From NCBI GenBank assembly GCA_012839765.1, contig DUMW01000098.1:1-44832 (forward strand): DNA of 44,832 bases, given 5' to 3'. The notes under the pieces were generated by a model. The model was not told where the DNA came from, made no database searches, and saw only the letters and a list, made by a program, of their open reading frames with translations. The position numbers and the translations under genes are program-made. The DNA comes from Bacillota bacterium. GTDB lineage: Bacteria; Bacillota; Limnochordia; DUMW01. The stretch's first letter is position 1. Each line of letters opens with the position of its first letter. Below are positions 15,994 to 23,262 of the stretch, piece after piece.

Positions 15994-17000
15994 TGTGCTT
16001 CCACCACCACAGCATGGGCAATGCCCGGAATGGATTCTCCCTGTTGATAGCTTAAGGGACTGAACAGCGCACCGGTGGCCATGAAAAGAACCCGCCGCAG
16101 GCGACCTTCTTCCAAAAGCCGCATGACGTAGCCCAAAAAGACCACCGCGGAGCAGGCGCAACCACTACCTCCCGCCTTGAACTTAGGATTATCCCCGTAG
16201 ATCACGGCTCCACCGTCAATGTGCTTGTTTCCCAAACTGTGCCCCGCATCCTGCATCAAGCCGGAAAACATGGATTTTCCCACCTTAGCTAGATCACCGG
16301 TCATGATGAGATCATAATCCCCCACATCCCGGCCCGTGTCCTGAAAGTGCTGCAGCAAAGTGTCTGCGGCGGCAGGGGCCATCGCGGACCCCAAATCCTC
16401 GGGATTGGTGATGCCCAAATCGATCACCTTGCCGAAGGTCACTTCCGTAATCCGGGGACCGCGCCCCTCTTTGGACAGGATGGCGGCACCGGAGCCCGTC
16501 ACCGTGAACTGGGCCCGCCCACTGCGTTGGATGTTCTGCTCCACCGGATACCGAAACTGCCGTTCTGCCGCCTGATAGTGGCTGGAGGTGGCAACCAGCA
16601 CATGGTCCGCATATTCCCCATCCACCAACAAGGCACCGAGGGCTAGTCCCTCGGTCATGGAAGAGCAAGCACCGTAAATGCCTAGGAAGGGACGACCCAA
16701 CCCCCGGGCCACGAAACTAGAAGTAATGATCTGGTTTAGAAGATCTCCGGCGATAAAAAAGCCCACCTCTTCCGGTTCTAGTGTACTGGCTTGAAAGACC
16801 CGTCGGATGGCTTCCTCCATCATCTTCCTTTCGGCCAGTTCACAGGTGGCCTCACCCCAAAGATCGTCAGTGACAATATGATCGAAGTATTCCCCCAAGG
16901 GGCCTTCCCCTTCCCGGTGCCCCACCACGGTGGCCCGGGCAGTGATCACCGGAGGGGTGTTCAGGCGAATGGTTTGTAATCCGATCCGTTTATCTGCCAT
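15990..17000 (-). CDS. spoVAD: Stage V sporulation protein AD
   Basis: 336 aa, full length. It has the thiolase-like fold of SpoVAD: VGFFIAGDLLNQIITSSFVARGL (start about residue 98), a nucleophile-position segment GACSSMTEGLALGALLVD (about 129-146), FRYPVEQ, TVTGSGAAIL and GSGCACSAVVFLGY (about 276-289). SpoVAD is the soluble, peripheral subunit that binds dipicolinic acid on the inner membrane surface of the spore. It lies 22 nt after spoVAC and overlaps spoVAE by 4 nt. Gene order C-AD-AE without AA, AB, B or F is the reduced spoVA set common in clostridial lineages. Confidence 0.96.
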   Translation of the reverse strand: MADKRIGLQTIRLNTPPVITARATVVGHREGEGPLGEYFDHIVTDDLWGEATCELAERKMMEEAIRRVFQASTLEPEEVGFFIAGDLLNQIITSSFVARGLGRPFLGIYGACSSMTEGLALGALLVDGEYADHVLVATSSHYQAAERQFRYPVEQNIQRSGRAQFTVTGSGAAILSKEGRGPRITEVTFGKVIDLGITNPEDLGSAMAPAAADTLLQHFQDTGRDVGDYDLIMTGDLAKVGKSMFSGLMQDAGHSLGNKHIDGGAVIYGDNPKFKAGGSGCACSAVVFLGYVMRLLEEGRLRRVLFMATGALFSPLSYQQGESIPGIAHAVVVEAQ

Positions 17001-17021
17001 GGTCGCACCAACCCCGTTTCG

Positions 17022-17486
17022 CTAGAAAAGATAGCCTCCGGCCAGGGCCTTCACCAATCCCACAACAAAACCGGAAAGGATCCCGAAAACCAACACAGGT
17101 CCCGCCACAGAAAAGATCTTACCGCCAATGCCCAGAAGAAAACCTTCCCGGCGGAACTCCATGGCGGCGGACACTACCGAGTTGGAAAAGCCCGTAATCG
17201 GTACGGCAGCTCCCATACCACCGAATTCACCCAAGTCATCGTAAAAACCAAGGGCGGTGGCCACCGCACCCAAGAAGATCATTCCCGCCAGGGTGGTGGC
17301 GGCGGTTTCCCCGGGGGTGGTCTCGATCAGAGAAAAGAGATCGTAGACCCCCTGGCCAATGAGGGAGATGGTTCCCCCCACCAGGAAGGCCCGGAGGAAA
17401 TTCCGCAGCAGCGGTGGCTTGGGCCCCTCTTCCTGCACCCTTTTTTGGTATTGTTTTTCCCGCTCCAGTTGAGCCTTGTTCGTCAT
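17022..17486 (-). CDS. spoVAC: Stage V sporulation protein AC
   Basis: 154 aa from the ATG at 17486, with GGGAGTGAT upstream; an open frame extends to 17750 but that extension overlaps the divergent regulator and lacks similarity. The protein starts with a charged cytosolic helix ([16 protein letters not shown]) and has about four membrane segments, with [21 protein letters not shown] at about 86-106 as the family signature. SpoVAC acts as the mechanosensitive-type pore of the SpoVA dipicolinate channel. First gene of the spoVAC-AD-AE operon and divergent from the LuxR/GerE-like gene. Confidence 0.95.
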   Translation of the reverse strand: MTNKAQLEREKQYQKRVQEEGPKPPLLRNFLRAFLVGGTISLIGQGVYDLFSLIETTPGETAATTLAGMIFLGAVATALGFYDDLGEFGGMGAAVPITGFSNSVVSAAMEFRREGFLLGIGGKIFSVAGPVLVFGILSGFVVGLVKALAGGYLF

Positions 17487-17643
17487 AAAGATCACTCCCA
17501 TCCTAGTATTCAATCCCCAGGGAAGCATTATACTTGGCGGACATAGCACACAAGCACATCCCTCGAATACATTGATTATGACGGGAAGGGCCATCTTCAC
17601 CTCACTGGACGCGGTGTACAGACTCCTGGAGGGAGGTCTAGAT

Positions 17644-17862
17644 ATGAGCGAAAACAATCCCTTTGGCAATTTGTCCCCACGGGAACAAGAAGTGGTGAGC
17701 TTGATCGCCAAGGGAATGAGCAATAAAGAGATTGCCAGCAAGTTGTTCATCAGCGAGCATACGGTGAAAAATCATATTTATAACATCTACAAGAAACTTG
17801 GCATTTCCGACCGAACTCAGGTCGCGCTCTTGGCTCATCAGCACGGAATTATCGATTCCTAA
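17644..17862 (+). CDS. GerE-like single-domain LuxR-type regulator
   Basis: 72 aa from the ATG at 17644, which has a GGAGGGAGG site about 7 nt upstream; an upstream extension to 17476 is open but overlaps spoVAC and has no domain. Almost the whole protein is one LuxR/GerE helix-turn-helix: [20 protein letters not shown] at about 10-29, then [20 protein letters not shown] and [11 protein letters not shown]. No receiver or sensor domain is present, so size and build equal those of B. subtilis GerE (74 aa), the late mother-cell regulator of coat genes. Sequence alone does not make it a GerE orthologue; divergence from spoVA supports a sporulation role. A G/C-rich hairpin follows its stop. Confidence 0.82.
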   Translation: MSENNPFGNLSPREQEVVSLIAKGMSNKEIASKLFISEHTVKNHIYNIYKKLGISDRTQVALLAHQHGIIDS

Positions 17863-17866
17863 TCCG

Positions 17867-17887
17867 AGGAGGCCGCCGGCCTCCTTT
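17867..17887 (+). terminator. Terminator of the LuxR-type gene
   Basis: An 8-bp stem AGGAGGCC with GGCCTCCT, a 3-nt loop and a short TTT follow the stop codon at 17862 by 4 nt. Confidence 0.6.
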
Positions 17888-17990
17888 ACATATATTGCCA
17901 CGGCCTTAGCGTAGGAATTCCCCATTCTTTGTAGAAACTTGTACATACAACATTATTTGTGGATGGATCCGCAGACTCTGCAAACATGGA

Positions 17991-18021
17991 GGTTGTTGGG
18001 AAGGAGGTCACCACAACAACC
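17991..18021 (+). promoter_or_regulatory. Leader hairpin with a Shine-Dalgarno-like loop
   Basis: Perfect 8-bp arms GGTTGTTG (17991-17998) and CAACAACC (18014-18021) enclose a loop with GGAAGGAGGTCAC, a near-ideal ribosome-binding sequence. No ATG, GTG or TTG lies at a usable distance; the first ATG is at 18035, 27 nt on. The real RBS of the CAP gene (TTGGGAGG) is further downstream. Confidence 0.45.
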
Positions 18022-18053
18022 CTTACACTAAACCATGTTTTGGGAGGCTAGCT

Positions 18054-18818
18054 ATGAATTTGCGGAGACACAAACTGTTCCTCATCTTTCTAGTCATCGT
18101 TGCCCTCCTGGGCACATCGGTGGCCGCGGGGGCAGCCACCATCCGCGTCAATACCGGAAAAACCTTTACCTTCAAACCTGACACCGGCGGCAATACCGGC
18201 GGCGGTACTCAGCAACCCAACCTACCACCGGAAAAGCCAGTGGAAGAGCCCCAAAAGCCAGGGGAGCCACCTACCGGCGGCGGTAGCTCAAACAGTGGTA
18301 GTGGCAGCTGGTCAGGAAGCAAGAATGGTAACACCTGGGTATTCAGACCCGATCCCACACCAAAACCCGATCCCAAACCGGATCCTAAACCCAATCCGGA
18401 ACCCACACCGGAACAGCCACCTACTTCACCGGTACTTACTGCGAAGGAGCAGCAGCTTTTCAATCTGGTGAACCAGGAGCGGCTGATGCGGGGATTGGCT
18501 CCGTTGCAGCTGGATCCTCAACTGGTGGAGATCGCCAGGCTAAAGAGTAAAGACATGATTGTCCACAACTACTTTGCCCACACCTCCCCCACCTACGGAA
18601 CCGTAGCCAACATGCTGCGTAGTTTCGGCGTGTTTTACAAATACGCGGGGGAAAACCTGGCCGGTGCCTATTCCGTAAGCTCGGCTCACAGCAACCTCAT
18701 GGCCAGCGCAGGTCATCGGCAAAACATCCTCAACCCCTTGTACACCCATGTGGGGATCGGCATCGTGGAAGGCGGCCCCTATGGGATGATGATCACCCAG
18801 CTTTTTGTGGGTAGATAG
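18054..18818 (+). CDS. Secreted CAP-domain (SCP/PR1, YkwD-type) protein
   Basis: 254 aa. A signal peptide covers about residues 1-28 (basic start, hydrophobic core, AGA cleavage region). Residues about 35-125 are low complexity: glycine/serine rich, then a proline-rich linker of repeated P-K-P-D-P. The CAP domain fills about 126-254, with LTAKEQQLFNLVNQERLMRGL, HNYFAHTSPTYGT, GENLAGAYS and ASAGHRQNILNPLYTHVGIGI; the two histidines and the glutamate of the CAP cavity are present. Bacterial CAP proteins of this type (YkwD, SafA-associated YkzQ-like) are secreted or found in spores; enzymatic activity is unclear. The ATG has TTGGGAGG 7 nt upstream and the gene ends in a strong terminator, so it is monocistronic. 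Confidence 0.9.
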   Translation: MNLRRHKLFLIFLVIVALLGTSVAAGAATIRVNTGKTFTFKPDTGGNTGGGTQQPNLPPEKPVEEPQKPGEPPTGGGSSNSGSGSWSGSKNGNTWVFRPDPTPKPDPKPDPKPNPEPTPEQPPTSPVLTAKEQQLFNLVNQERLMRGLAPLQLDPQLVEIARLKSKDMIVHNYFAHTSPTYGTVANMLRSFGVFYKYAGENLAGAYSVSSAHSNLMASAGHRQNILNPLYTHVGIGIVEGGPYGMMITQLFVGR

Positions 18819-18835
18819 TGGACAAGCCTTCTGCC

Positions 18836-18864
18836 GGGGCAGGCCTAGGGGCCTGCCCCTTTTT
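18836..18864 (+). terminator. Intrinsic terminator of the CAP gene
   Basis: A 10-bp stem (GGGGCAGGCC with GGCCTGCCCC), 4-nt loop and TTTTT lie 18 nt after the stop. A textbook rho-independent terminator. Confidence 0.9.
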
Positions 18865-18970
18865 CTGTCCATTTCCCCGGTGGCAGTTCGTCGAATAATG
18901 GCCCTGGAGATGAGAAATATTATAAGGGAATTACGTCGGGCCGAGGACCGTTGAAAGGAGGAAACGGGTC

Positions 18971-19798
18971 GTGAACACCAGCCAAGCCAAAGACGGCTTT
19001 ACCAGCGGCAACAATGCCCCCGACTTCCCCTTTACCCAAACCGGATGTCTAACCGACCACGACATTCCCCACGGTTACGGTAAAGACCGCATTGTTGCCT
19101 TAGTGAAAGATCCCCTGTGGGTCTTCACCTACTGGGAGATTACCGATACCCTCCTCTCGGAAAAACAGGCCCAGGTCCCGGGGAAGTGGGATCACGGCCG
19201 AACAGTGCTTAGGATCTATCAAGAGCCGGACAAGAGATACCTTTTCGATGTGGCCGTAGACCTAAAAGCCCGTAACTGGTACGTCTATGTGGGGCGCAAG
19301 GATACCAGCTTTCGCCTTGCTCTGGGACGACTGCTGCCCGATGGCACCTTCATCACCTTTGTAGAGTCCAACATCGTCACCACACCGCCTGGGGAAGTCT
19401 CGGACTTGGTAGACGAAAGATGGATGACCCTAGAAGAACTCTACCGGATCTATGCGGGTCTGCCCCAAGGGGAAAGCTCTCCGGCCCTGTTTCGCGCTAT
19501 CAGCATACTGGATCAACACATTAGTTCCCCCTCCTATGCCGCAAGTCCCATGGCGGCGGGGAAAGCACCGCGGAAGTTCTGGCTGGTGACCCACACGGAG
19601 CTGGTGATCTACGGGCAGACGGAACCCACCGCTTCGGTATGGATCCAGGGGCAACCCATCCGCCTCCAACCCGACGGCAGTTTTGTGGCCCGCTACGTCC
19701 TGCCCGATGGTCAACTACAGTTGCCCATCGTTGCGGAAGCAGCCTCGGGAGAAGAGTCCATCACCATTACCCCGATCATCACCAAGAGTACACAATAG
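18971..19798 (+). CDS. DUF4912 protein linked to alpha-glucan metabolism
   Basis: 275 aa. The DUF4912 domain runs from about residue 37 to 158: YGKDRIVALVKDPLWVFTYWEIT, RTVLRIYQEPDKRYLFDVAVDLKARNWYVYVG and GRLLPDGTFITFVESNIVTTPP are family features. A C-terminal beta-rich segment (about 200-275) includes TELVIYGQTEPTASVWIQG. Start is GTG at 18971 with GAAAGGAGG upstream. The GH57 branching-enzyme gene begins about 15 nt after its stop. DUF4912 has no proven activity, but its recurring place before GH57 and GT4 genes suggests a carbohydrate-binding or glucan-organising role; that is inference. Confidence 0.85.
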   Translation: MNTSQAKDGFTSGNNAPDFPFTQTGCLTDHDIPHGYGKDRIVALVKDPLWVFTYWEITDTLLSEKQAQVPGKWDHGRTVLRIYQEPDKRYLFDVAVDLKARNWYVYVGRKDTSFRLALGRLLPDGTFITFVESNIVTTPPGEVSDLVDERWMTLEELYRIYAGLPQGESSPALFRAISILDQHISSPSYAASPMAAGKAPRKFWLVTHTELVIYGQTEPTASVWIQGQPIRLQPDGSFVARYVLPDGQLQLPIVAEAASGEESITITPIITKSTQ

Positions 19799-19815
19799 GC
19801 CAGGGAGTGACGAGT

Positions 19816-21429
19816 TTGGAACAAGGCTATTTATCCATCATCCTGCATACCCACTTACCCTTTGTCCGCCATCCGGAACAGGAGCGTTTCCTGGAGGAGC
19901 ATTGGCTCTTCGAAGCCATCACTGAGTCATATATTCCCCTACTAAATATGTTCGGGCGGTTGCACCACGACGGGGTCGCCTGTCGCCTGGCCATGTCCCT
20001 CACCCCGCCTTTGCTCTCCATGTTGCGGGACGAACTACTACTGGAGCGGTACGAAAAGTACCTGGAAAACCGCATCAGCCTTGCAGAAAAGGAGATCCAG
20101 CGCACGGCGTTGTGGCCGGAGCTAAACCGGTTGGCGCGGATGTATCACCGAATTTTTACCCAAACCAAAGAGGACTTTGTACATAAATACCACCGGGATC
20201 TGGTCGACGCCTTCGGTCATTTTCAAAGGTTAGGCCTCATCGAGATCCTGGCCTCCGCGGCCACCCATGGCTATCTTCCCTTGATGATCCATCCCGAGGC
20301 CATCCGAGCCCAGATTCAACTGGGCATTGATTTTTACCAGCAAACCTTCGGCGTGGCGCCAGTGGGTTTTTGGCTTCCCGAATGCGGGTATGTACCGGGG
20401 ATCGACACGTACCTGGCCGCGGGGGGAATCAAGTACTTTATCTTGGATTCCCACGGGATCCTCCACAGCAAACCTCGGCCCCGATATGCCGTCTACGCCC
20501 CGGTCTATTGCCCCTCGGGGGTGGCCGCCTTCGGACGGGACTGGGAGTCCTCAAAGCAAGTGTGGAGCGCCCAGGAGGGTTACCCGGGGGATTGGGACTA
20601 CCGGGAGTTTTACCGGGACATCGGCCATGAACTGGATTTCGACTATCTTGCTCCCCATCTGGTGGGAGACATCCGGCATCAGACGGGAATCAAGTACCAC
20701 CGGATTACCCAAGACAATGGGCACAAGGAACTATACGATCCGGACCGGGCCCGGGAGAAGGCAGCCGTCCACGCGGGGAATTTCATGTTTAACCGGCAGC
20801 GGCAGATTGAATGGTTGGCCGCCAACATGGAAGATCGGAAACCCATCGTGGTGGCTCCCTACGATACGGAGCTTTTCGGTCACTGGTGGTACGAAGGCCC
20901 CCAATGGCTGGACTTTCTTATCCGCAAAATCCACCACGATCAAGATCAGGTGCGCCTGATCACCCCCGGCGACTACCTGAAGCTGTATCCGAAGAACCAA
21001 GTATGCATCCCTTCCGCGTCTTCCTGGGGATACAAAGGCTATAATGAGGTTTGGTTGGAGGGCAGCAACGACTGGATCTATCCCCATTTGCACATCATGG
21101 CGGAACGGATGACTGAGCTGGTCCACCACCATTGGCCTGGGGATCCCTTAACCACCGAAGCTATTAAACAATGTGCCCGGGAACTGCTGTTGGCCCAAAG
21201 CAGCGACTGGGCCTTCATCATGAAGACCGGCACCATGGTGGCCTACGCAAGACAACGGACCAGGGAACATATCGCCAATTTCAACCGCCTCTATGGACAA
21301 ATCCAAAGGGGAGAGATTGAACAGGACTTCCTCCACCAACTGCAGTGGAAAAACAACATCTTCCCGGAACTGGATCCGGAGGTATACCGTTCCGATTACC
21401 AGCCGCAGGTCCTGGTCCAACTGGGCTGA
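19816..21429 (+). CDS. GH57 1,4-alpha-glucan branching enzyme
   Basis: 537 aa from a TTG at 19816 with GGGAGTGA upstream; a GTG at 19807 is in frame and a long extension into the DUF4912 gene is spurious. The GH57 start motif is HTHLPFVRHP at about 11-20. The catalytic nucleophile is Glu189 in GFWLPECGY and the acid/base is Asp350 in APYDTELFGHWW. The DUF1957 C-terminal domain (about 430-530) with the SSDWAFIMKTGTMVAYA segment is the mark of branching enzymes as in Thermococcus TK1436, rather than of amylases. It would introduce alpha-1,6 branches in a glycogen-like polymer. Paired with DUF4912 and, 1.8 kb away, a GT4 that may be the chain-elongating synthase. Confidence 0.92.
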   Translation: MEQGYLSIILHTHLPFVRHPEQERFLEEHWLFEAITESYIPLLNMFGRLHHDGVACRLAMSLTPPLLSMLRDELLLERYEKYLENRISLAEKEIQRTALWPELNRLARMYHRIFTQTKEDFVHKYHRDLVDAFGHFQRLGLIEILASAATHGYLPLMIHPEAIRAQIQLGIDFYQQTFGVAPVGFWLPECGYVPGIDTYLAAGGIKYFILDSHGILHSKPRPRYAVYAPVYCPSGVAAFGRDWESSKQVWSAQEGYPGDWDYREFYRDIGHELDFDYLAPHLVGDIRHQTGIKYHRITQDNGHKELYDPDRAREKAAVHAGNFMFNRQRQIEWLAANMEDRKPIVVAPYDTELFGHWWYEGPQWLDFLIRKIHHDQDQVRLITPGDYLKLYPKNQVCIPSASSWGYKGYNEVWLEGSNDWIYPHLHIMAERMTELVHHHWPGDPLTTEAIKQCARELLLAQSSDWAFIMKTGTMVAYARQRTREHIANFNRLYGQIQRGEIEQDFLHQLQWKNNIFPELDPEVYRSDYQPQVLVQLG

Positions 21430-21431
21430 CC

Positions 21432-22298
21432 CTACGCCAGATCCCCGGAGGCAGGCAGGGTCAGGCGAAAGAGGGTACCGGTTTCCTTGGAGCTTTCTAC
21501 AGAGACAGTGCCGCCAAGGGCTTTCACCCTGGATTGGACCAGCCACAGGCCGTAACCGTGTCCAGCACTCCCCTTATTGGTGAAACCAGGCAGAAAGATA
21601 TCCTTCAGGCTGGTGGAGTCAATGTAGGCACCGTTGTTCCAGACTTCAACCAGGATATTCCCCTCTTGGGGGGCAGGAACTAAGCTCAGCTTTACCAGGC
21701 CCTGCCCGTCCTCCTCTAGGGCGGCGGCCTCAATGGCATTGTCACAGAGGTTGCCCAGAATACAAACTAGATCATCGTCCCTGTGGTTCAAGGCCACCGG
21801 ATTGACCCCCAATTGAACCGCAAATTGGACCCCTTGGTAGTGGGCCCTAGTCATCTTGGCACTGAGTAGGCTGAAGAAGGCACTGCCGCCGGGACCTACG
21901 GTGACCCGATTCCGACCGCTAATGGATTCGATGTAGGCGAGGGCCTGCTCCAGCTTGCCCATCTGCAGCATAGTGTAGACTACCGTAATCTGGTTCTGAA
22001 ACTCATGGCTCTGGGCCGCCAGCTGCTCCACCAACTCCTGTTGCCCTTTCAGCCGTTGTAATTTCACCCGTAGCTCCGAGTCCGAACGGACGTTGGAGAT
22101 ATAGTTGATACCGGCCCAGACCACCGCGCCCAGCACGCACAAACACCCAAGGATGATGAGATAAGGCCATTGCTCGGCGCTCTGCCAAGTCTGCCTGGTC
22201 CAGCGCATCTCCGCGAGCACAACCAAAGCAGTGCCGATGAAGACCAGGAGGAAAATGTACCAGTCCACCTGCCCTGTCCTTTGTTGCTTTTTGCCCAT
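21432..22298 (-). CDS. AgrC/Spo0B-type sensor histidine kinase
   Basis: 288 aa from the ATG at 22298 (an in-frame ATG at 22358 adds 20 residues that look non-natural). Two hydrophobic segments lie at about 13-30 and 46-66. The phosphoacceptor is His98 in AAQSHEFQNQI, the Spo0B/CitA-AgrC style H-box (S/H-x-F-x-N). The ATPase domain has LGNLCDNAIEAA (N box) and HGYGLWLVQSRVKALGG (G box). Only two membrane spans instead of the six to seven of AgrC, so peptide sensing is uncertain. The gene overlaps the 3' part of an agrB remnant, and no LytTR or other response regulator is encoded nearby. Confidence 0.85.
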   Translation of the reverse strand: MGKKQQRTGQVDWYIFLLVFIGTALVVLAEMRWTRQTWQSAEQWPYLIILGCLCVLGAVVWAGINYISNVRSDSELRVKLQRLKGQQELVEQLAAQSHEFQNQITVVYTMLQMGKLEQALAYIESISGRNRVTVGPGGSAFFSLLSAKMTRAHYQGVQFAVQLGVNPVALNHRDDDLVCILGNLCDNAIEAAALEEDGQGLVKLSLVPAPQEGNILVEVWNNGAYIDSTSLKDIFLPGFTNKGSAGHGYGLWLVQSRVKALGGTVSVESSKETGTLFRLTLPASGDLA

Positions 22299-22597
22299 GG
22301 CTGCCACCAACCTACATAAGCCAAGGAATTGGTATACATAATGGCGATTACAGCGCACCGAAGGCTTGTGCTGGCATGGGCTCCTCCGGAGAAACTGCGC
22401 AGAAGACCAAGGGCACCAGCCACAATGAGGGCACCAGGAAACAGACCCAGGACCCAGCTACTGACAATGATGAGAGTGTAGGACAACAGTAATGTTAGCA
22501 GACACTTTAAACCAAACTCCACCTGTTCACGTTTGTCTGCATCTAACTGAAATTCTCGGTCAATATTCTCTACAATCCAGTGGGCTAGCTTGTCCAT
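22064..22597 (-). pseudogene. agrB: Truncated agrB (AgrB peptidase N-terminal half)
   Basis: The frame is 177 codons, but only the first about 100 look like AgrB: an amphipathic start, two membrane segments (about 30-50 and 52-66), then LRSFSGGAHASTSLRCAV with catalytic His74 and Cys81 in the AgrB H-x6-C spacing. After about residue 98 the frame becomes Trp/Ser/Arg rich and hydrophilic, because it is the shadow of the kinase gene that starts at 22298. AgrB is normally about 190 aa with further membrane segments. No other frame continues it, so a simple frameshift does not explain the loss; a deletion that joined the 5' half to the kinase fits better. No agrD is seen. Whether the stub is made is unknown. 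Confidence 0.6.
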
Positions 22598-23262
22598 CGT
22601 TGAATCACCCCAGAGGACTCAACGTCACCTTAGCCGTATTAGATACAATATTTCGACTTAACAACCAAAAATTCCTTCCTGTATTTACCTAGTCGGACAT
22701 AATTTGTTATTATACTAAACCTGACAGGGCAACCCAGGGTTGTCCAATCCCGATCTTGCCGTGGGGACAGTCTCTCCTGCCTGGACGAAAATCCCAGAAG
22801 ATAACTAAGCAGAGACACTAATCCTCGTCAACGAAACAGTGACACTAAGAAGAACAAACCAGTAGATAAATAGGGCCCTTTGTACAACTGATCCATCGTT
22901 CATCGACGAGTTATCCCGCCCCTGCACCGAAGCAGAGCACATTTTGAAGGCATATCTGGTCGAAAGATAAGGAAGGAAAAAAGGCCGGGGATTGCTACTT
23001 CGAACCCTCAATCCATAGGACGATACTTAAAAAAATGGGCGCCTTCTGGTACTTCGCTAGCCACCTTGCTTTATTCTGTGGCTCCATCAGGGTACTAAGG
23101 CGATTGTTGACGGGGGAGGACCAGCTATTGTTCTTTTCCGGACGGAGTTTAAGATTTAATGAACCCTTTTCCCATTGACCTTGCACAATCTAATCCTAGA
23201 CCTTCGCAAGCTCCTTCCCCCGGATCTCGAAAGCTTTAACCACGTCCGCTTGGCCCCAGGGA
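22598..23262. other. Gene-poor gap with repeated motifs
   Basis: About 665 nt without a credible gene; the short frames at 22805-23011 and 22995-23186 (minus) lack RBS and similarity. It holds AGGAAGGAA...GTCGAA on the minus strand at 22652-22680, GTCGAA...AGGAAGGAA on the plus strand at 22959-22978, AGGGCCCTTTGTA at 22872-22884 (also at 8242-8254) and a small hairpin around 22728-22745. Confidence 0.45.

Noticed and set aside
17476-17643. N-terminal extension of the LuxR-type regulator to 17476
   Set aside because: It overlaps the spoVAC start region, shows no domain, and the internal ATG at 17644 has a far better RBS.
19639-19815. N-terminal extension of the GH57 enzyme inside the DUF4912 gene
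   Set aside because: The extension is the out-of-frame shadow of DUF4912; the family starts at the residues just before HTHLP.
22721-22760. Hairpin-like GGGCAACCC/GGGTTGTCC as a riboswitch
   Set aside because: The loop is too short for the full pairing and no known riboswitch core motif surrounds it; no gene follows in sense.
22805-23186. Two short minus-strand frames (68 and 63 codons) in the gap after agrB
   Set aside because: No RBS, no hydrophobic or domain pattern, overlapping each other; the shared motif with 8242-8307 explains the local similarity better than a protein.
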